Notes under the pieces: generated by a model
Database searches by the model: none
The model's input: only the letters and a program-made list of their open reading frames with translations
Told to the model about the DNA's origin: nothing
Translations under genes and position numbers: made by a program
Assembly (NCBI GenBank): GCA_964555935.1
Contig: CAZKUN010000030.1
Span: forward strand, 1 to 53,553
From: CAZKUN01 sp964555935
GTDB taxonomy: Bacteria > Armatimonadota > Zipacnadia > Zipacnadales > VGFC01
Length of the DNA stretch: 53,553 bases
Direction: 5' to 3'
Shown: positions 1 through 7,966 of the stretch, in pieces
Numbering within the stretch: the first letter of the stretch is position 1
How the letters are laid out: each line of letters opens with the position of its first letter

Positions 1-666
1 GGCATCGACGTGCGTGTCGATCCCCGGTCCGCCCTCGCCAAGCAGCACCCTCCGCGCCAAGCTTAGGCCGTTGCTGTGGATCCCGCTCGCCCGCATCCCG
101 ATGATGACATCCCCCGGCTCAATCGTGTTGCCGAGCACCATCTCATCGAGTTGGACCAGCGCCATTGCCGAGCCGACGAGATCGAACGCTCTGCCCTCGC
201 GCACGCCCTGCAGCACGTCGCCGATCTGCGCGATCTCGCCGCCGGGGATGCTGATCCGCGCCTGCCGGCATCCCTCGTGGAGGCCCTTGGCGATCTCCTC
301 GAGCATCTCCTCATCGGCGTGCTCCACCGCGAGGTAATCCAGCATCGCAATCGGCTCAGCTCCCACGCAGATGACGTCATTGACGTTCATCGCGATGCAG
401 TCGATGCCGATGGTGTCGTACTTGTCGACCATCTGCGCGATTAAGACCTTCGTCCCCACCGAGTCGGTCGACAGCGCCAGCCCCTGGCCGTTCCCGATGT
501 CCACAACCGCCGCGAAGTGCCCGATCGGCAGCACTGACTTGCCGATTCCCGGACGGTTCTCAGCCGTCTGGTTGATCCAGTAGAGCATGCCCTTCAGGGC
601 CCGCCCGACGCGATCGACATCGACACCCGAATCGGCGTATGTAACCCTCTTGCTCTCATCGGCCAT
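1..666 (-). CDS. purM: Phosphoribosylformylglycinamidine cyclo-ligase (AIR synthetase), 3'-truncated by window edge
   Basis: Reading the minus strand from an ATG at 666 gives 222 codons with no stop before the window ends, so the gene continues to the left. PurM is normally about 345 residues. It makes aminoimidazole ribonucleotide from FGAM with ATP in de novo purine synthesis, in the cytoplasm. Visible family marks are YADSGVDVD near the N-terminus, the nucleotide-site segment STDSVGTKVLIA (around residue 62), and MNVNDVICVGAEP with the conserved Asn-Asp pair (around 90-105), followed by GGEIAQIGD. A GGAGG about 11 bases upstream of the ATG supports the start, and a good sigma70-type promoter lies at 706-734. 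Identification by conserved motifs is strong; the C-terminal ATP-grasp-like half is outside the window. Confidence 0.9.
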   Translation of the reverse strand, partial: MADESKRVTYADSGVDVDRVGRALKGMLYWINQTAENRPGIGKSVLPIGHFAAVVDIGNGQGLALSTDSVGTKVLIAQMVDKYDTIGIDCIAMNVNDVICVGAEPIAMLDYLAVEHADEEMLEEIAKGLHEGCRQARISIPGGEIAQIGDVLQGVREGRAFDLVGSAMALVQLDEMVLGNTIEPGDVIIGMRASGIHSNGLSLARRVLLGEGGPGIDTHVDA

Positions 667-705
667 GGGCTGGTAAGCCTCCGTTACGCGTGATCCGTCT
701 TCGGA

Positions 706-734
706 ATAATAGGACGCCCGGCGCGCGGGGTCAA
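706..734 (-). promoter_or_regulatory. Sigma70-type promoter of purM
   Basis: On the minus strand TTGACC (734-729) and TATTAT (711-706) are separated by exactly 17 bases, each matching the -35/-10 consensus at 5 of 6 positions. The predicted transcript would start near 699, leaving a leader of about 33 nt before the purM ATG at 666. Inferred from sequence only. Confidence 0.6.
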
Positions 735-876
735 CTGCTCATTTGCCGCATCAGCACTCAGGCCACTGTGCGGGACGACCCGAGCCCGGAATCAGGTCGT
801 CCTCGCCAAAGAAGGAGAACCTCCTCCACCCGCCAAAACGTCCCCCGGCCGATGTTGGTACATGGGAGGACGAATG

Positions 877-2205
877 ATGAAGCATCTATCCAGGCGTGAG
901 TTCATCCACGGATCGAGCAAGGCCATCGCCGGCGGCGCCGTGGGGTTGACCGTTCTTAGATCGAGGAGTTCCGCCTATGCCGCCAACGATCAGGTTGGCG
1001 TCGGCGTCATGGGAATCCACGGTCGCGGCCAGTCGCACATAGATGCCTACTGCGCTTACGACGGCGCGAAGGTCGTCGCGCTGTGCGATCCCGATTCACG
1101 CCTGTTCGAGGGCCGCTCAAAGCGCGTCGCGGACCGCCAGGGAGGCGAGGCCCCCAAGTGCTACCAGGACGTCCGCGCGATGCTGCAGGATCCAAACGTC
1201 GACGCGATCTCCATCGCCACCTGCAACCACTGGCACGCTCTCGCAACCATCTGGGGGTGCCAGGCGGGCAAGGATGTATATGTTGAGAAGCCCGCGTCGT
1301 GGAGCGTCTGGGAAGGCCGCAAGATGATCGAGGCGGCCGAGAAGTACGACCGCATCGTCCAGGTCGGATGCCAGAGCCGCTCCTCCGGACACGTCCGCGA
1401 TGCCATCGCGCGCGTCCACGCGGGCCAGCTTGGCGAGATATACATGGCCAAGGCCTGCTGCTACAAGCCGCGCGGATCAATCGGATTCAAAGAGGCGACC
1501 CCTCCGCCCGACGGCGTCGACTTCGACCTCTGGCTCGGGCCCGCCGAGTTGCAGCCGCACCACGGAAACCTCGTCCACTACAACTGGCATTGGTTCTGGG
1601 ACTTCGGCAACGGCGACCTCGGCAACCAGGGCGTCCACCAGATGGACATCGCCCTCTGGGGGCTCCAACGCGGCCTGCCCACGAAGATCTACAGCACCGG
1701 CGGACGGTTCGCCTATGAGGACCAAGGCGAGACGCCTAACACCCACCTGTGCACCTTCGAATACGACGACGGCGTCCAGCTCGTGTTCGAGGTTCGCGGT
1801 CACTACGTCAACGACGAGGCGGGCGTGCGCATCGGCAACCTCTTCTACGGCAGCGACGGCTACATGAGCAGCGGCCAGGGCTACAAGGCGAAGACGGGCT
1901 ACAAGGGCGAAGACATGGAAGACAAGGACCTCGGCGAGCTGCCCGAGGTTGGCGGCACTGGCGAGGGCAACCACTTCCAGAACTTCATCGACTGCGTCCG
2001 CAGCCGCAACAAAGACGAGCAGAACGCGCCCGTCGAGGCCGGGCACCTTTCCTCGGCGCTCTGTCATCTGGCCAACATCAGCTATCGCGTCGGGCGTTCG
2101 CTGACCTTCGACCCGGCGACGGAACGCTTCGTCGGCGACAAGGAAGCCAACAAGCTGCTCACGCGCAAGTACCGCGCGCCATACGTCATTCCGGACTCCG
2201 TCTAG
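877..2205 (+). CDS. Gfo/Idh/MocA-family oxidoreductase with Tat signal
   Basis: A 442-residue NAD(P)-dependent dehydrogenase of the glucose-fructose oxidoreductase/inositol dehydrogenase family. The N-terminus reads MKHLSRREFIHGSSKA, a twin-arginine (SRREFI) signal followed by a hydrophobic Ala/Gly stretch, so export by Tat to the periplasm is likely. A Rossmann glycine motif (GVMGIHGRGQSH) and the EKPASW lysine motif (family catalytic lysine) are visible, followed by the C-terminal family domain with NQGVHQMDIALWG. ATG codons occur at 862, 874 and 877; GGGAGG at 864-869 overlaps the first and is best spaced for 877. A sugar isomerase-like gene follows 90 bases downstream, with two palindromic repeats in between. 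Substrate unknown; a polyol or aminosugar is plausible by family. Confidence 0.88.
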   Translation: MKHLSRREFIHGSSKAIAGGAVGLTVLRSRSSAYAANDQVGVGVMGIHGRGQSHIDAYCAYDGAKVVALCDPDSRLFEGRSKRVADRQGGEAPKCYQDVRAMLQDPNVDAISIATCNHWHALATIWGCQAGKDVYVEKPASWSVWEGRKMIEAAEKYDRIVQVGCQSRSSGHVRDAIARVHAGQLGEIYMAKACCYKPRGSIGFKEATPPPDGVDFDLWLGPAELQPHHGNLVHYNWHWFWDFGNGDLGNQGVHQMDIALWGLQRGLPTKIYSTGGRFAYEDQGETPNTHLCTFEYDDGVQLVFEVRGHYVNDEAGVRIGNLFYGSDGYMSSGQGYKAKTGYKGEDMEDKDLGELPEVGGTGEGNHFQNFIDCVRSRNKDEQNAPVEAGHLSSALCHLANISYRVGRSLTFDPATERFVGDKEANKLLTRKYRAPYVIPDSV

Positions 2206-2209
2206 TCGC

Positions 2210-2239
2210 GTAGCGACGGGCTTCCAGCCCGTCGATGCC
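2210..2239. repeat. Variable-stem palindrome, TTCC-loop class (copy 1)
   Basis: A perfect 9-bp stem CGACGGGCT / AGCCCGTCG (2214-2222 with 2226-2234) with loop TCC, preceded by GTAG and followed by ATGCC. Nearly identical to the copy at 7483-7507. It lies 5 bases after the stop of the oxidoreductase gene. Confidence 0.75.
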
Positions 2240-2249
2240 GTTGCCGTTC

Positions 2250-2274
2250 GTAGGTCGGATCTCCAGATCCGACA
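2250..2274. repeat. Variable-stem palindrome, TTCC-loop class (copy 2)
   Basis: A 9-bp stem GTCGGATCT / AGATCCGAC (2254-2262 with 2265-2273) around CC, preceded by GTAG as in the neighbouring copy but with a wholly different stem. It sits directly before the ribosome-binding site of the sugar isomerase-like gene. Confidence 0.7.
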
Positions 2275-2294
2275 CTTGATTGGAGGCAATCAAC

Positions 2295-3104
2295 GTGAAG
2301 AAGCTGGGAGTCATTCATTACAACACGCCCGGTGAGACCGTCGAAGAATTCCTCGACTGGGTGAAGGCGACGGGCTTCGAGTATATCGAGCTGCAGGTCG
2401 GAGATGTCTGGCCGGATGAATCGGTCGAAGCCGGCGACGAGCCGGCGAAGGTCAAGCAGATGCTTGACGACCGCGGACTCATCTGCGACGCCGTCGCATC
2501 GGGCAACGATTTCATCGTGCTCGAGGAAGACGACATCGCCTCTCAGGTCGCTCGCATGAAGACGATCTGCGCGCTCGCCGCCGAAGTTGGCGCCGACACG
2601 ATCCGCACCGAGGGTGGCCAGCCGAAGCCCAGCGTCCCGGTGGAGAAGTACGCCGACGCGATGGCCGAGTGTCTCAAGCGCTGCCTTGAGTTCTGCGAGC
2701 CGGCGGGCATGAAGCTAGCGGTCGACAACCACGGGATGGCCAGCAATGACGGCGACCTCTTGGTCAAGACCTTCGAGATGGTCGGATCCAAACTCGTCGG
2801 CACGAACCTCGACACGATGAACTACCGATGGGCCGGCCACGATCTCGAGACCATCGACCGCTACTATGAGATCGTCGCGCCGTGGGTCCTGCACACGCAC
2901 CTCAAAGATGGCGTCGGATGCCGCGGCGAGTACAACGGCAAGGCGCTCGGCAATGGCGAGATCAACCTCGCCAAGGCCATCGAGTGCTGCGTCGGCGCCG
3001 GCTACAACGGCGTCTGGTGCGCCGAGTGGGAAGGCAAAGGCGACAAGGGCGTCGGCTACGCCCAATGCCTCGAGTGGATGAAGGTCAACTGCCCGGACGC
3101 GTAG
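2295..3104 (+). CDS. Sugar phosphate isomerase/epimerase-like TIM barrel (xylose isomerase-like)
   Basis: A 269-residue cytoplasmic protein of the AP-endonuclease-2/xylose-isomerase-like TIM-barrel superfamily. The barrel begins KKLGVIHYNTPGETVEEF, and metal-site type acidic and histidine residues recur at strand ends: GADTIRTEGG, LAVDNHGM, GTNLDTMNY, LHTHLKDG and the C-terminal WCAEWEG. The start is taken as GTG at 2295 because GGAGG at 2282-2286 is 8 bases upstream; a TTG at 2280 would overlap that site. Family members isomerise or epimerise sugars and inositols next to Gfo/Idh/MocA dehydrogenases, and this gene follows such a dehydrogenase. Exact substrate cannot be read from sequence. Confidence 0.85.
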   Translation: MKKLGVIHYNTPGETVEEFLDWVKATGFEYIELQVGDVWPDESVEAGDEPAKVKQMLDDRGLICDAVASGNDFIVLEEDDIASQVARMKTICALAAEVGADTIRTEGGQPKPSVPVEKYADAMAECLKRCLEFCEPAGMKLAVDNHGMASNDGDLLVKTFEMVGSKLVGTNLDTMNYRWAGHDLETIDRYYEIVAPWVLHTHLKDGVGCRGEYNGKALGNGEINLAKAIECCVGAGYNGVWCAEWEGKGDKGVGYAQCLEWMKVNCPDA

Positions 3105-3174
3105 ATGAGCGGCCCGGCTCTCTCCACCGTCCCGTACGACGACCGTCTCGATCGTCGCCGCCGTCATCGAGCCA

Positions 3175-3203
3175 CGGGCCGAGGCGCTCTTTGCCTCGGC
3201 CCG
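3175..3203 (+). terminator. Intergenic hairpin, terminator-like without U-tract
   Basis: An 11-bp perfect stem CGGGCCGAGGC / GCCTCGGCCCG (3175-3185 with 3193-3203) with a 7-base loop lies between the TIM-barrel gene and the glycerophosphodiesterase gene. No T-run follows, so it may be a rho-dependent pause, an mRNA-stabilising end or a leader structure rather than an intrinsic terminator. Confidence 0.4.
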
Positions 3204-3220
3204 CTCTATCGGAGACCCCA

Positions 3221-3949
3221 ATGCCACCCAACCGGCCAATCATCTGCGCGCACCGCGGCGTCTCGTCGACCCACCCGGAGAACACCCTCGCCGCCATCGC
3301 CAAGGCCTGCGACATCGGCGCGCTGCAGACCGAGATCGACGTCCGTCGCACGTCCGACGGTCACCTCGTCCTCATGCATGATGAGTCGGTCGACCGGACC
3401 ACCAGCGGCACGGGGCCGGTCAGCTCTATGACCCTCGCCGACATCAAGTCCCTCGACGCCGGTTCGTGGAAGTCCGAGGAATTCGCGGGCGAGACAGTGC
3501 CCACGCTGCCCGAGACGCTTCAGCTCTGCCGCGAGCGCGGGATGTTCCTATGCATCGAGATCAAGCAGGATGAGATTGCGCCTGAGGTCGTCCGCGACGT
3601 CGAGGCCGCGGGCATGCTCGACAACGTCATCATCATCGCCTTCAACTTCAACAACATCGCCCAGGTCCGTCAGGTCAACACGCGGATCCCCACCGGATTC
3701 CTCGTTTCGCGCATTCCCGACGGCGAACTGGACACCATCATCGGCCGCTGTCTCGACCATGGCATCCCCGTCATCTCGTCGCTCTTCACCCAGGTCACCG
3801 AGGATGTCGTCACCCGCTGCCGTCTGCGCGGGATCACACTCTACGCCTGGACCATCGACGATCCCGACCTCGCCCGCGACGTCGCCGCCACGGGCGTCGA
3901 CCTCATCGCATCCAACACGCCCGCTGAGATCATGGCCGCGCTCTCGTAG
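3221..3949 (+). CDS. Glycerophosphodiester phosphodiesterase family protein
   Basis: A 242-residue GDPD-family enzyme that hydrolyses glycerophosphodiesters to glycerol-3-phosphate and an alcohol. Hallmarks are the N-terminal HRG motif in CAHRGVSSTHPENT (residue 10 onward), the acidic pair in EIDVRRTSDG, and the second catalytic histidine in LVLMHDESVDRTT; IEIK and AWTIDDP are also family segments. No signal peptide is seen, so it is probably cytoplasmic. ATG at 3221 has GGAG 6 bases upstream. The stop codon TAG (3947-3949) lies within a palindromic repeat that also supplies the stop of the convergent URO-D-family gene. Confidence 0.9.
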   Translation: MPPNRPIICAHRGVSSTHPENTLAAIAKACDIGALQTEIDVRRTSDGHLVLMHDESVDRTTSGTGPVSSMTLADIKSLDAGSWKSEEFAGETVPTLPETLQLCRERGMFLCIEIKQDEIAPEVVRDVEAAGMLDNVIIIAFNFNNIAQVRQVNTRIPTGFLVSRIPDGELDTIIGRCLDHGIPVISSLFTQVTEDVVTRCRLRGITLYAWTIDDPDLARDVAATGVDLIASNTPAEIMAALS

Positions 3950-3975
3950 GGGCGACTTCAGCCGCGGTGCCGTTG
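3946..3975. repeat. Variable-stem palindrome, CTTCAG class, at a convergent gene junction
   Basis: GTAGGGGCGACTTCAGCCGC followed by GGTGCCG matches the frame GTAGGAGCGGCTTCAGCCGC-GATGCC seen at 14898 and 31017, with one stem mismatch. TAG at 3947-3949 ends the upstream gene and, on the other strand, TGA at 3960-3958 ends the next gene. Confidence 0.65.
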
Positions 3976-5022
3976 TCGCTTCCGTTGTCCGTATTCCTCC
4001 GCTGTCCTCAGCCAGGTCTTGATGTTCTCCATCGGCGTCTCGGGCATGATGCCGTTCCCACACGACGCGATGCACCCGCCGAACTCGCTGTCGAAGCTGT
4101 CGATCATCGCCCGCGTCCCCGCCTCGACCTCTGCCACCGTGCCTTGGGGCAGAAGCTCCTGCACGTCGATCCCCGCCAGGAACGTGATCCGCCCGCGATA
4201 CTCGTCCGCCACTGCCGCCTGGTCCATCGCGCCCTGTTGGATGGGGTGGATCACGTCCACCCCGATGCTCGCGATGTCGGGCAGGATCTCATCAATCGCC
4301 CCGCACGAGTGCAGCCAAAAGTGCATCCCCCGCGAGTGGCAGTGGTCGACCAACTCCTCATAGAAGGGCAGGTAGAGCTCCCGGAACGATGCCCCTGAAA
4401 ACAGCAACTCGGCCTGACTTCCCAGATCATCCGACGTGAAGTACCCGTGCGCCCCCGCCTCAGCGAACCCGTCAATCACCGTCTTGTGATACTCCGTAAA
4501 TCCCCTCAGAAGCCGCTCCATCCGCTCCGGATTCAGCAGCATCTCGCACATGATCTCCTCCATGCCAAACAGAAACCACGCCCGCTCAAAAAGGCAGAAG
4601 AAGTCCCATCCCACGCCATACCGATCCGGATTCGCCTTCACCGTCTCCGCCGCGCTCTCGTAATATCGCTCCGGCGACGGATCCGGCATCCGCTCAATGA
4701 GTTCGTCGATCAACTCAACGGAATCGACCGGCCGGCGCGACGTGATACCCCGCTCCGCGTAATCCTCGGGCATCTCCTGAACCGCCCACTTGTACTCCGG
4801 GTCCGCGCCCTCAAATGCCTCGAAATCCCCCGGCGGTACGTAGCGCAAGTCGAGACAGTCGTCGACAATCGTCGCCCCGAAGTCGATCAGCTCCTGCCCG
4901 TACTTTTCCGCCGTCCCTGCGTTATAGAACTTGTGCCAGAACAGCGGCACCCTCGGGATGTCGCCACCCTTGCGGTCGATCACGTTCGTCATCTGCTGCA
5001 GCGTCAGCGGCGTCTCTGCCAC
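3958..5022 (-). CDS. Uroporphyrinogen decarboxylase (URO-D) family protein, probable methyltransferase-type
   Basis: A 354-residue member of the URO-D superfamily, which includes haem-pathway decarboxylase and corrinoid-dependent methyltransferases such as MtaA/CmuA. The segment HFWLHSCGAIDEILPDI carries the His-x-Cys motif of the methyltransferase branch, and GIDVQELLPQG and GGCIASCGNGIM are typical C-terminal URO-D blocks. The N-terminal LFWHKF lacks the R-x-D-R signature of true HemE, so haem synthesis is unlikely. GTG at 5022 is chosen because GGGAGG lies 8 bases upstream; an ATG at 5055 would read through a palindromic repeat. No corrinoid protein gene is nearby, so the methyl donor is unknown. 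Confidence 0.82.
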   Translation of the reverse strand: MAETPLTLQQMTNVIDRKGGDIPRVPLFWHKFYNAGTAEKYGQELIDFGATIVDDCLDLRYVPPGDFEAFEGADPEYKWAVQEMPEDYAERGITSRRPVDSVELIDELIERMPDPSPERYYESAAETVKANPDRYGVGWDFFCLFERAWFLFGMEEIMCEMLLNPERMERLLRGFTEYHKTVIDGFAEAGAHGYFTSDDLGSQAELLFSGASFRELYLPFYEELVDHCHSRGMHFWLHSCGAIDEILPDIASIGVDVIHPIQQGAMDQAAVADEYRGRITFLAGIDVQELLPQGTVAEVEAGTRAMIDSFDSEFGGCIASCGNGIMPETPMENIKTWLRTAEEYGQRKRQRHRG

Positions 5023-5042
5023 AATCGTCCCTCCCGCTCCTC

Positions 5043-5066
5043 GTAGCATGAGCATCCCTGCTCATG
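5043..5066. repeat. Variable-stem palindrome, CGTAGCA class
   Basis: CGTAG is followed by the 8-bp stem CATGAGCA / TGCTCATG (5047-5054 with 5059-5066) and loop TCCC. It shares the CGTAGCA frame and CCC-containing loop of the copies at 7533 and 30964 but has a different stem. It lies just upstream of the URO-D-family gene. Confidence 0.6.
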
Positions 5067-5256
5067 GGTCGTCGTCATCCCTCGTCGCCTTCGTACCGCC
5101 AAGCGCCAACGTGGTGCCGTCCCCGTCCGTCGCCATGCCACCCGCCCCGCACCCATTCCCATCCCGCTTCACGTAATCCTTGGCAGGTCGTCAGCCGCTC
5201 CGCCGCCAAGTAGGTGCTGTGCCGGCGCGCAACCACGCGACCCCAGGGGGCCTCCG

Positions 5257-5967
5257 ATGACCCGCAAGACGATTCTCGCCGTGGCAGTTCTCGTCATGAT
5301 GTCCGCGCCGTGGGCCTGCGCGGAGAACGTCGTCTTCCTGAGCTTGCGCATCGACGGCAACGAGATCGAGGGCGACAGCACTGTCAACACGCTGGGCCGC
5401 GAGAACACCATCGAGTGCCTCACTTACGGGCAATCCATTACAACCGCCCGCGACGCCACATCCGGTCGCGCCACCGGCCGCCGCATCCACTCGACTGTCA
5501 AGGTCACCAAGAGCATCGGTCGGACCTCGCCCCTCCTGGTGAAGGCTCTCTGCAATAACGAACCGTGTGAGGCCACCTTCCGCTTCTTCGGGGTCGTGCC
5601 GGGCGGCGGGGGGTTCCACCACCTCTACACGGTGGAGATCACCAGCGCCTTCGTCAGCTCGGTCCGCCAGTTCGTCCCAAGTCCATCGGACGCCGCCTCC
5701 CCCTACCCGCCACTGCTCGAGGAGGTCGAGTTCGCCTTTCGGGACATCACCTTCACTCACGAAAGAAGCAGAGCGACTCACCGCGACACCGTCTCCGACC
5801 GCGACCACGCCGGTGGCGTCAGCGTTGGCTCGGACCGGACCGAGACCATCCGGAGGAACGACTCCATCACGGTCGGTACCGGTAGGACCGACGGCGACAA
5901 GAAGAAGGAGGAAGGGGACACCTCACCCGGCGTCCGACTGCCCGGCGGCCGCCTCAAACCACGCTGA
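5257..5967 (+). CDS. Hcp-like (type VI secretion tube family) protein with signal peptide
   Basis: A 236-residue protein. Residues 1-22 form a Sec signal peptide (MTRKTILAVAVLVMMSAPWACA). Residues 24-150 follow the Hcp/T6SS tube pattern: VFLSLRIDGNEIEGDST, a middle strand ending HSTVKVTKSIGRTSPLLVKAL, then YTVEITSAFVSSVRQF and EEVEFAFRDITFTHE. In Hcp these correspond to the F/L-K...D-K-x-S-P-x-L region, the V-x-x-S-S-V region and the final K/R-I-x-x-x-Y strand. Residues 152-236 are a polar tail rich in Arg, Asp and Thr. True T6SS Hcp lacks a cleaved signal peptide, and no other T6SS gene is visible here, so a free-standing exported Hcp-fold protein is inferred. Role unknown. Confidence 0.65.
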   Translation: MTRKTILAVAVLVMMSAPWACAENVVFLSLRIDGNEIEGDSTVNTLGRENTIECLTYGQSITTARDATSGRATGRRIHSTVKVTKSIGRTSPLLVKALCNNEPCEATFRFFGVVPGGGGFHHLYTVEITSAFVSSVRQFVPSPSDAASPYPPLLEEVEFAFRDITFTHERSRATHRDTVSDRDHAGGVSVGSDRTETIRRNDSITVGTGRTDGDKKKEEGDTSPGVRLPGGRLKPR

Positions 5968-6051
5968 CCCCTCGCCTCCGTGGCAACGGGGCTCCCGCTC
6001 CAAGGCCGCCCATCCTCCCTCGTCGAACCCTCCCCCATCGAGGTGCCCAAC

Positions 6052-7455
6052 ATGCTCATCTCCACCATACTGCTCGCGCTGACAACCTCGCTCCCCTCGC
6101 AGGAGGCGATTCCCGTGTCCCACTTCCGCCAACTCTTCGTCGACGATCACGTCATCGCCGAGCGCGATGGCGTCGACCTCACCCTCCATCAGCCCGCGAA
6201 ACACCCCGACAATCCCGTTCTGCGCGCTGAGCATCCGTGGGAGAGCAAAGGCGTGGCGATCTACGGCACGGTCATGCACGACGATGGCCTGTTCAGGATG
6301 TGGTACCGCGCCATCGACGACACCTGCTATGCCTGTTATGCCGAGTCTGACGATGGCGTCCACTGGCGCAAGCCAGTCCTCAACGCACGGCCCCACCGGG
6401 GCTCGACCGAGAACAACATCGTCCTTGGCGGGCCGGAGTTCTACCTCGACGGCTTCGCGGTCATCAGAGACGATCACGAGTGGGATCTGGCGCGCCGCTA
6501 CAAGATGCTGACCTGCACGCACCACCGTCGTTTCGCCGCGATGATCTCTCCTGACGGCCTCCACTGGCGCGGGCCGATCAACAGTCCTGCTCCGCTCGAC
6601 ACGGGCGACGTCATCAGCCTCTACCACGACACCGGGCTCGGTAAGTTCGTCGCCCTGCTCAAGCGCCGGTTTGTCTACGATGCCGCGCAGCCCGGGCCGG
6701 AGAGGAAGCGCGCCCGGCTCGTCGCCTACAGCGACGACCTGATCAACTGGTCGGAGCCCTCGTGGGCGCTCGTCCCCGACGAGCAGGACCCGCCCACGAC
6801 CGAACTCTACTCCCACGTCGCCTACATGTACCAGGGGATGCGCATCGGCTATGTCACGAACTTCGAGGTCGCCACTGAGCGGATCGATGTCGAGTTGTGC
6901 ACCAGCCGCGACGGGCTCTCGTGGCACCGCTACCGCGAGCGCGTGCCGTTCATCCCGAACGGTCCCGACCGCACGTGCGACGCCGGCATGGCCCTGGCCG
7001 GTGCCAGCGGTCTCGTCATCCGCGATGATAGGATCTGGATCTACTACCTGGGGGCGGATCACGACCACGAGGGGCAAGTCGATGATGGCGGCGAGCCAAC
7101 GCCTTCGGGCATCTGCCTCGCCCAGCTCCGTCTCGATGGGTTCGTCTCCGCCGACGCCGGTCCCGACGGCGGCACGCTGCTGACCAAGCCTCTCCTCTGC
7201 TCCGGTTCGACTCTCCGCATCAACGCCGACGCGCCCGCCGGCGAAATCCGCGCCGAGTTCCTCGATGCCGACGGACAGCCCATCCCCGGTCGCGACCTCG
7301 CCTCCGCGATCCCCTTCACCGGCGACGCCGTCAACACGCAACTCCAATGGCAGCCACCATCGGAGGGACCGCCGTCCCTCATCGGCCAACCCATCAGCAT
7401 CCGCTTCCACCTCAGGAACGCGGACCTCTACTCATTCTGGTTCGACGCCCCGTAG
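6052..7455 (+). CDS. Secreted glycosidase-like five-bladed beta-propeller protein
   Basis: A 467-residue protein starting MLISTILLALTTSLPSQ, a likely signal peptide. The remainder resembles the GH32/GH43/GH68-type five-bladed propeller: FVDDHVIAERDGVDLTLHQP, FRMWYRAID, CYAESDDGVHWRKP, ISPDGLHWRGP, AYSDDLINWSEP and ELCTSRDGLSWHRY show the repeated S-x-D-G-x-x-W blade motif. ATG at 6052 is preferred over 5980 because it begins the signal peptide and has GAGG 8 bases upstream. Such proteins are common in plant-polysaccharide degraders; the exact glycosidic linkage, and even catalysis, cannot be established from sequence. It follows the Hcp-like gene on the same strand. Confidence 0.72.
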   Translation: MLISTILLALTTSLPSQEAIPVSHFRQLFVDDHVIAERDGVDLTLHQPAKHPDNPVLRAEHPWESKGVAIYGTVMHDDGLFRMWYRAIDDTCYACYAESDDGVHWRKPVLNARPHRGSTENNIVLGGPEFYLDGFAVIRDDHEWDLARRYKMLTCTHHRRFAAMISPDGLHWRGPINSPAPLDTGDVISLYHDTGLGKFVALLKRRFVYDAAQPGPERKRARLVAYSDDLINWSEPSWALVPDEQDPPTTELYSHVAYMYQGMRIGYVTNFEVATERIDVELCTSRDGLSWHRYRERVPFIPNGPDRTCDAGMALAGASGLVIRDDRIWIYYLGADHDHEGQVDDGGEPTPSGICLAQLRLDGFVSADAGPDGGTLLTKPLLCSGSTLRINADAPAGEIRAEFLDADGQPIPGRDLASAIPFTGDAVNTQLQWQPPSEGPPSLIGQPISIRFHLRNADLYSFWFDAP

Positions 7456-7482
7456 ACCGCCTGTGATCGCGCCCTCGTCCGA

Positions 7483-7507
7483 GTAGCGACGGGCTTCTAG
7501 CCCGTCG
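7483..7507. repeat. Variable-stem palindrome, TTCC-loop class (copy 3)
   Basis: Stem CGACGGGCT / AGCCCGTCG (7487-7495 with 7499-7507), loop TCT, preceded by GTAG. It differs from the copy at 2210 by one loop base. Confidence 0.75.
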
Positions 7508-7532
7508 AATCCCTCTCATCACTCCCACCCTC

Positions 7533-7561
7533 GCGTAGCATCGACGCCCTCGTCGATGCAC
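7533..7561. repeat. Variable-stem palindrome, CGTAGCA...CCCT class
   Basis: A 9-bp perfect stem GCATCGACG / CGTCGATGC (7538-7546 with 7551-7559) around CCCT, preceded by CGCGTA. In the reverse orientation the copy at 30964-30985 has the same frame CGCGTAGCA..GCCCTCG..TGCA with a different stem. Confidence 0.7.
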
Positions 7562-7648
7562 GGGAATCCTCGCCCCGCCGCGCTCTGACCGCTCTGCGAC
7601 CCTTCGGTAATCTCACATTCGGAATGCCTGGCCCGACTCCTGCTCGCT

Positions 7649-7966
7649 TCACATTCTGGCGAGATGCAGGTACGCCATTACTCCCGACACGGCCGTTCCC
7701 GCAGCGAACCCAACCAGCAGCAGCGCGGCCCGAGCGGCCCGCCACAACCCTCTTGGTTTCCCCACTGCAACCACAATCGACCACGCGAGTCCCACCGCGA
7801 GGAGTGGCCCCATCACCAGCCCATGCCACAGCGGAGGCGGCTCCCAACCGAAGGGCGATCGTCCCCCCGCGAGATCCAACGCGAGCACCACAACCCCCAA
7901 CGCGCAGTAGTAAACAGCCACGCGCCTCAAGTGTCGATCCCCACGTGTCCACGTTCGATCGTTCAT
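7649..7966 (-). CDS. Small membrane protein, three predicted helices
   Basis: A 105-residue protein of unrecognised family. After a charged start (MNDRTWTRGDRHLRR), hydrophobic segments lie at about residues 14-34, 45-67 and 78-100 (VAVYYCALGVVVLALDLAGG; LVMGPLLAVGLAWSIVVAV; LLLVGFAAGTAVSGVMAYL), consistent with an inner-membrane protein. Its ATG overlaps the TGA stop of the upstream 61-residue gene in an ATGA overlap, implying translational coupling. The two follow the heparinase-like gene on the same strand. No function is proposed. Confidence 0.6.
   Translation of the reverse strand: MNDRTWTRGDRHLRRVAVYYCALGVVVLALDLAGGRSPFGWEPPPLWHGLVMGPLLAVGLAWSIVVAVGKPRGLWRAARAALLLVGFAAGTAVSGVMAYLHLARM

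Noticed and set aside
2882..3220. N-terminal extension of the glycerophosphodiesterase frame
   Set aside because: Overlaps the TIM-barrel gene in another frame and is Arg/Pro-rich; ATG 3221 begins directly before the HRG motif.
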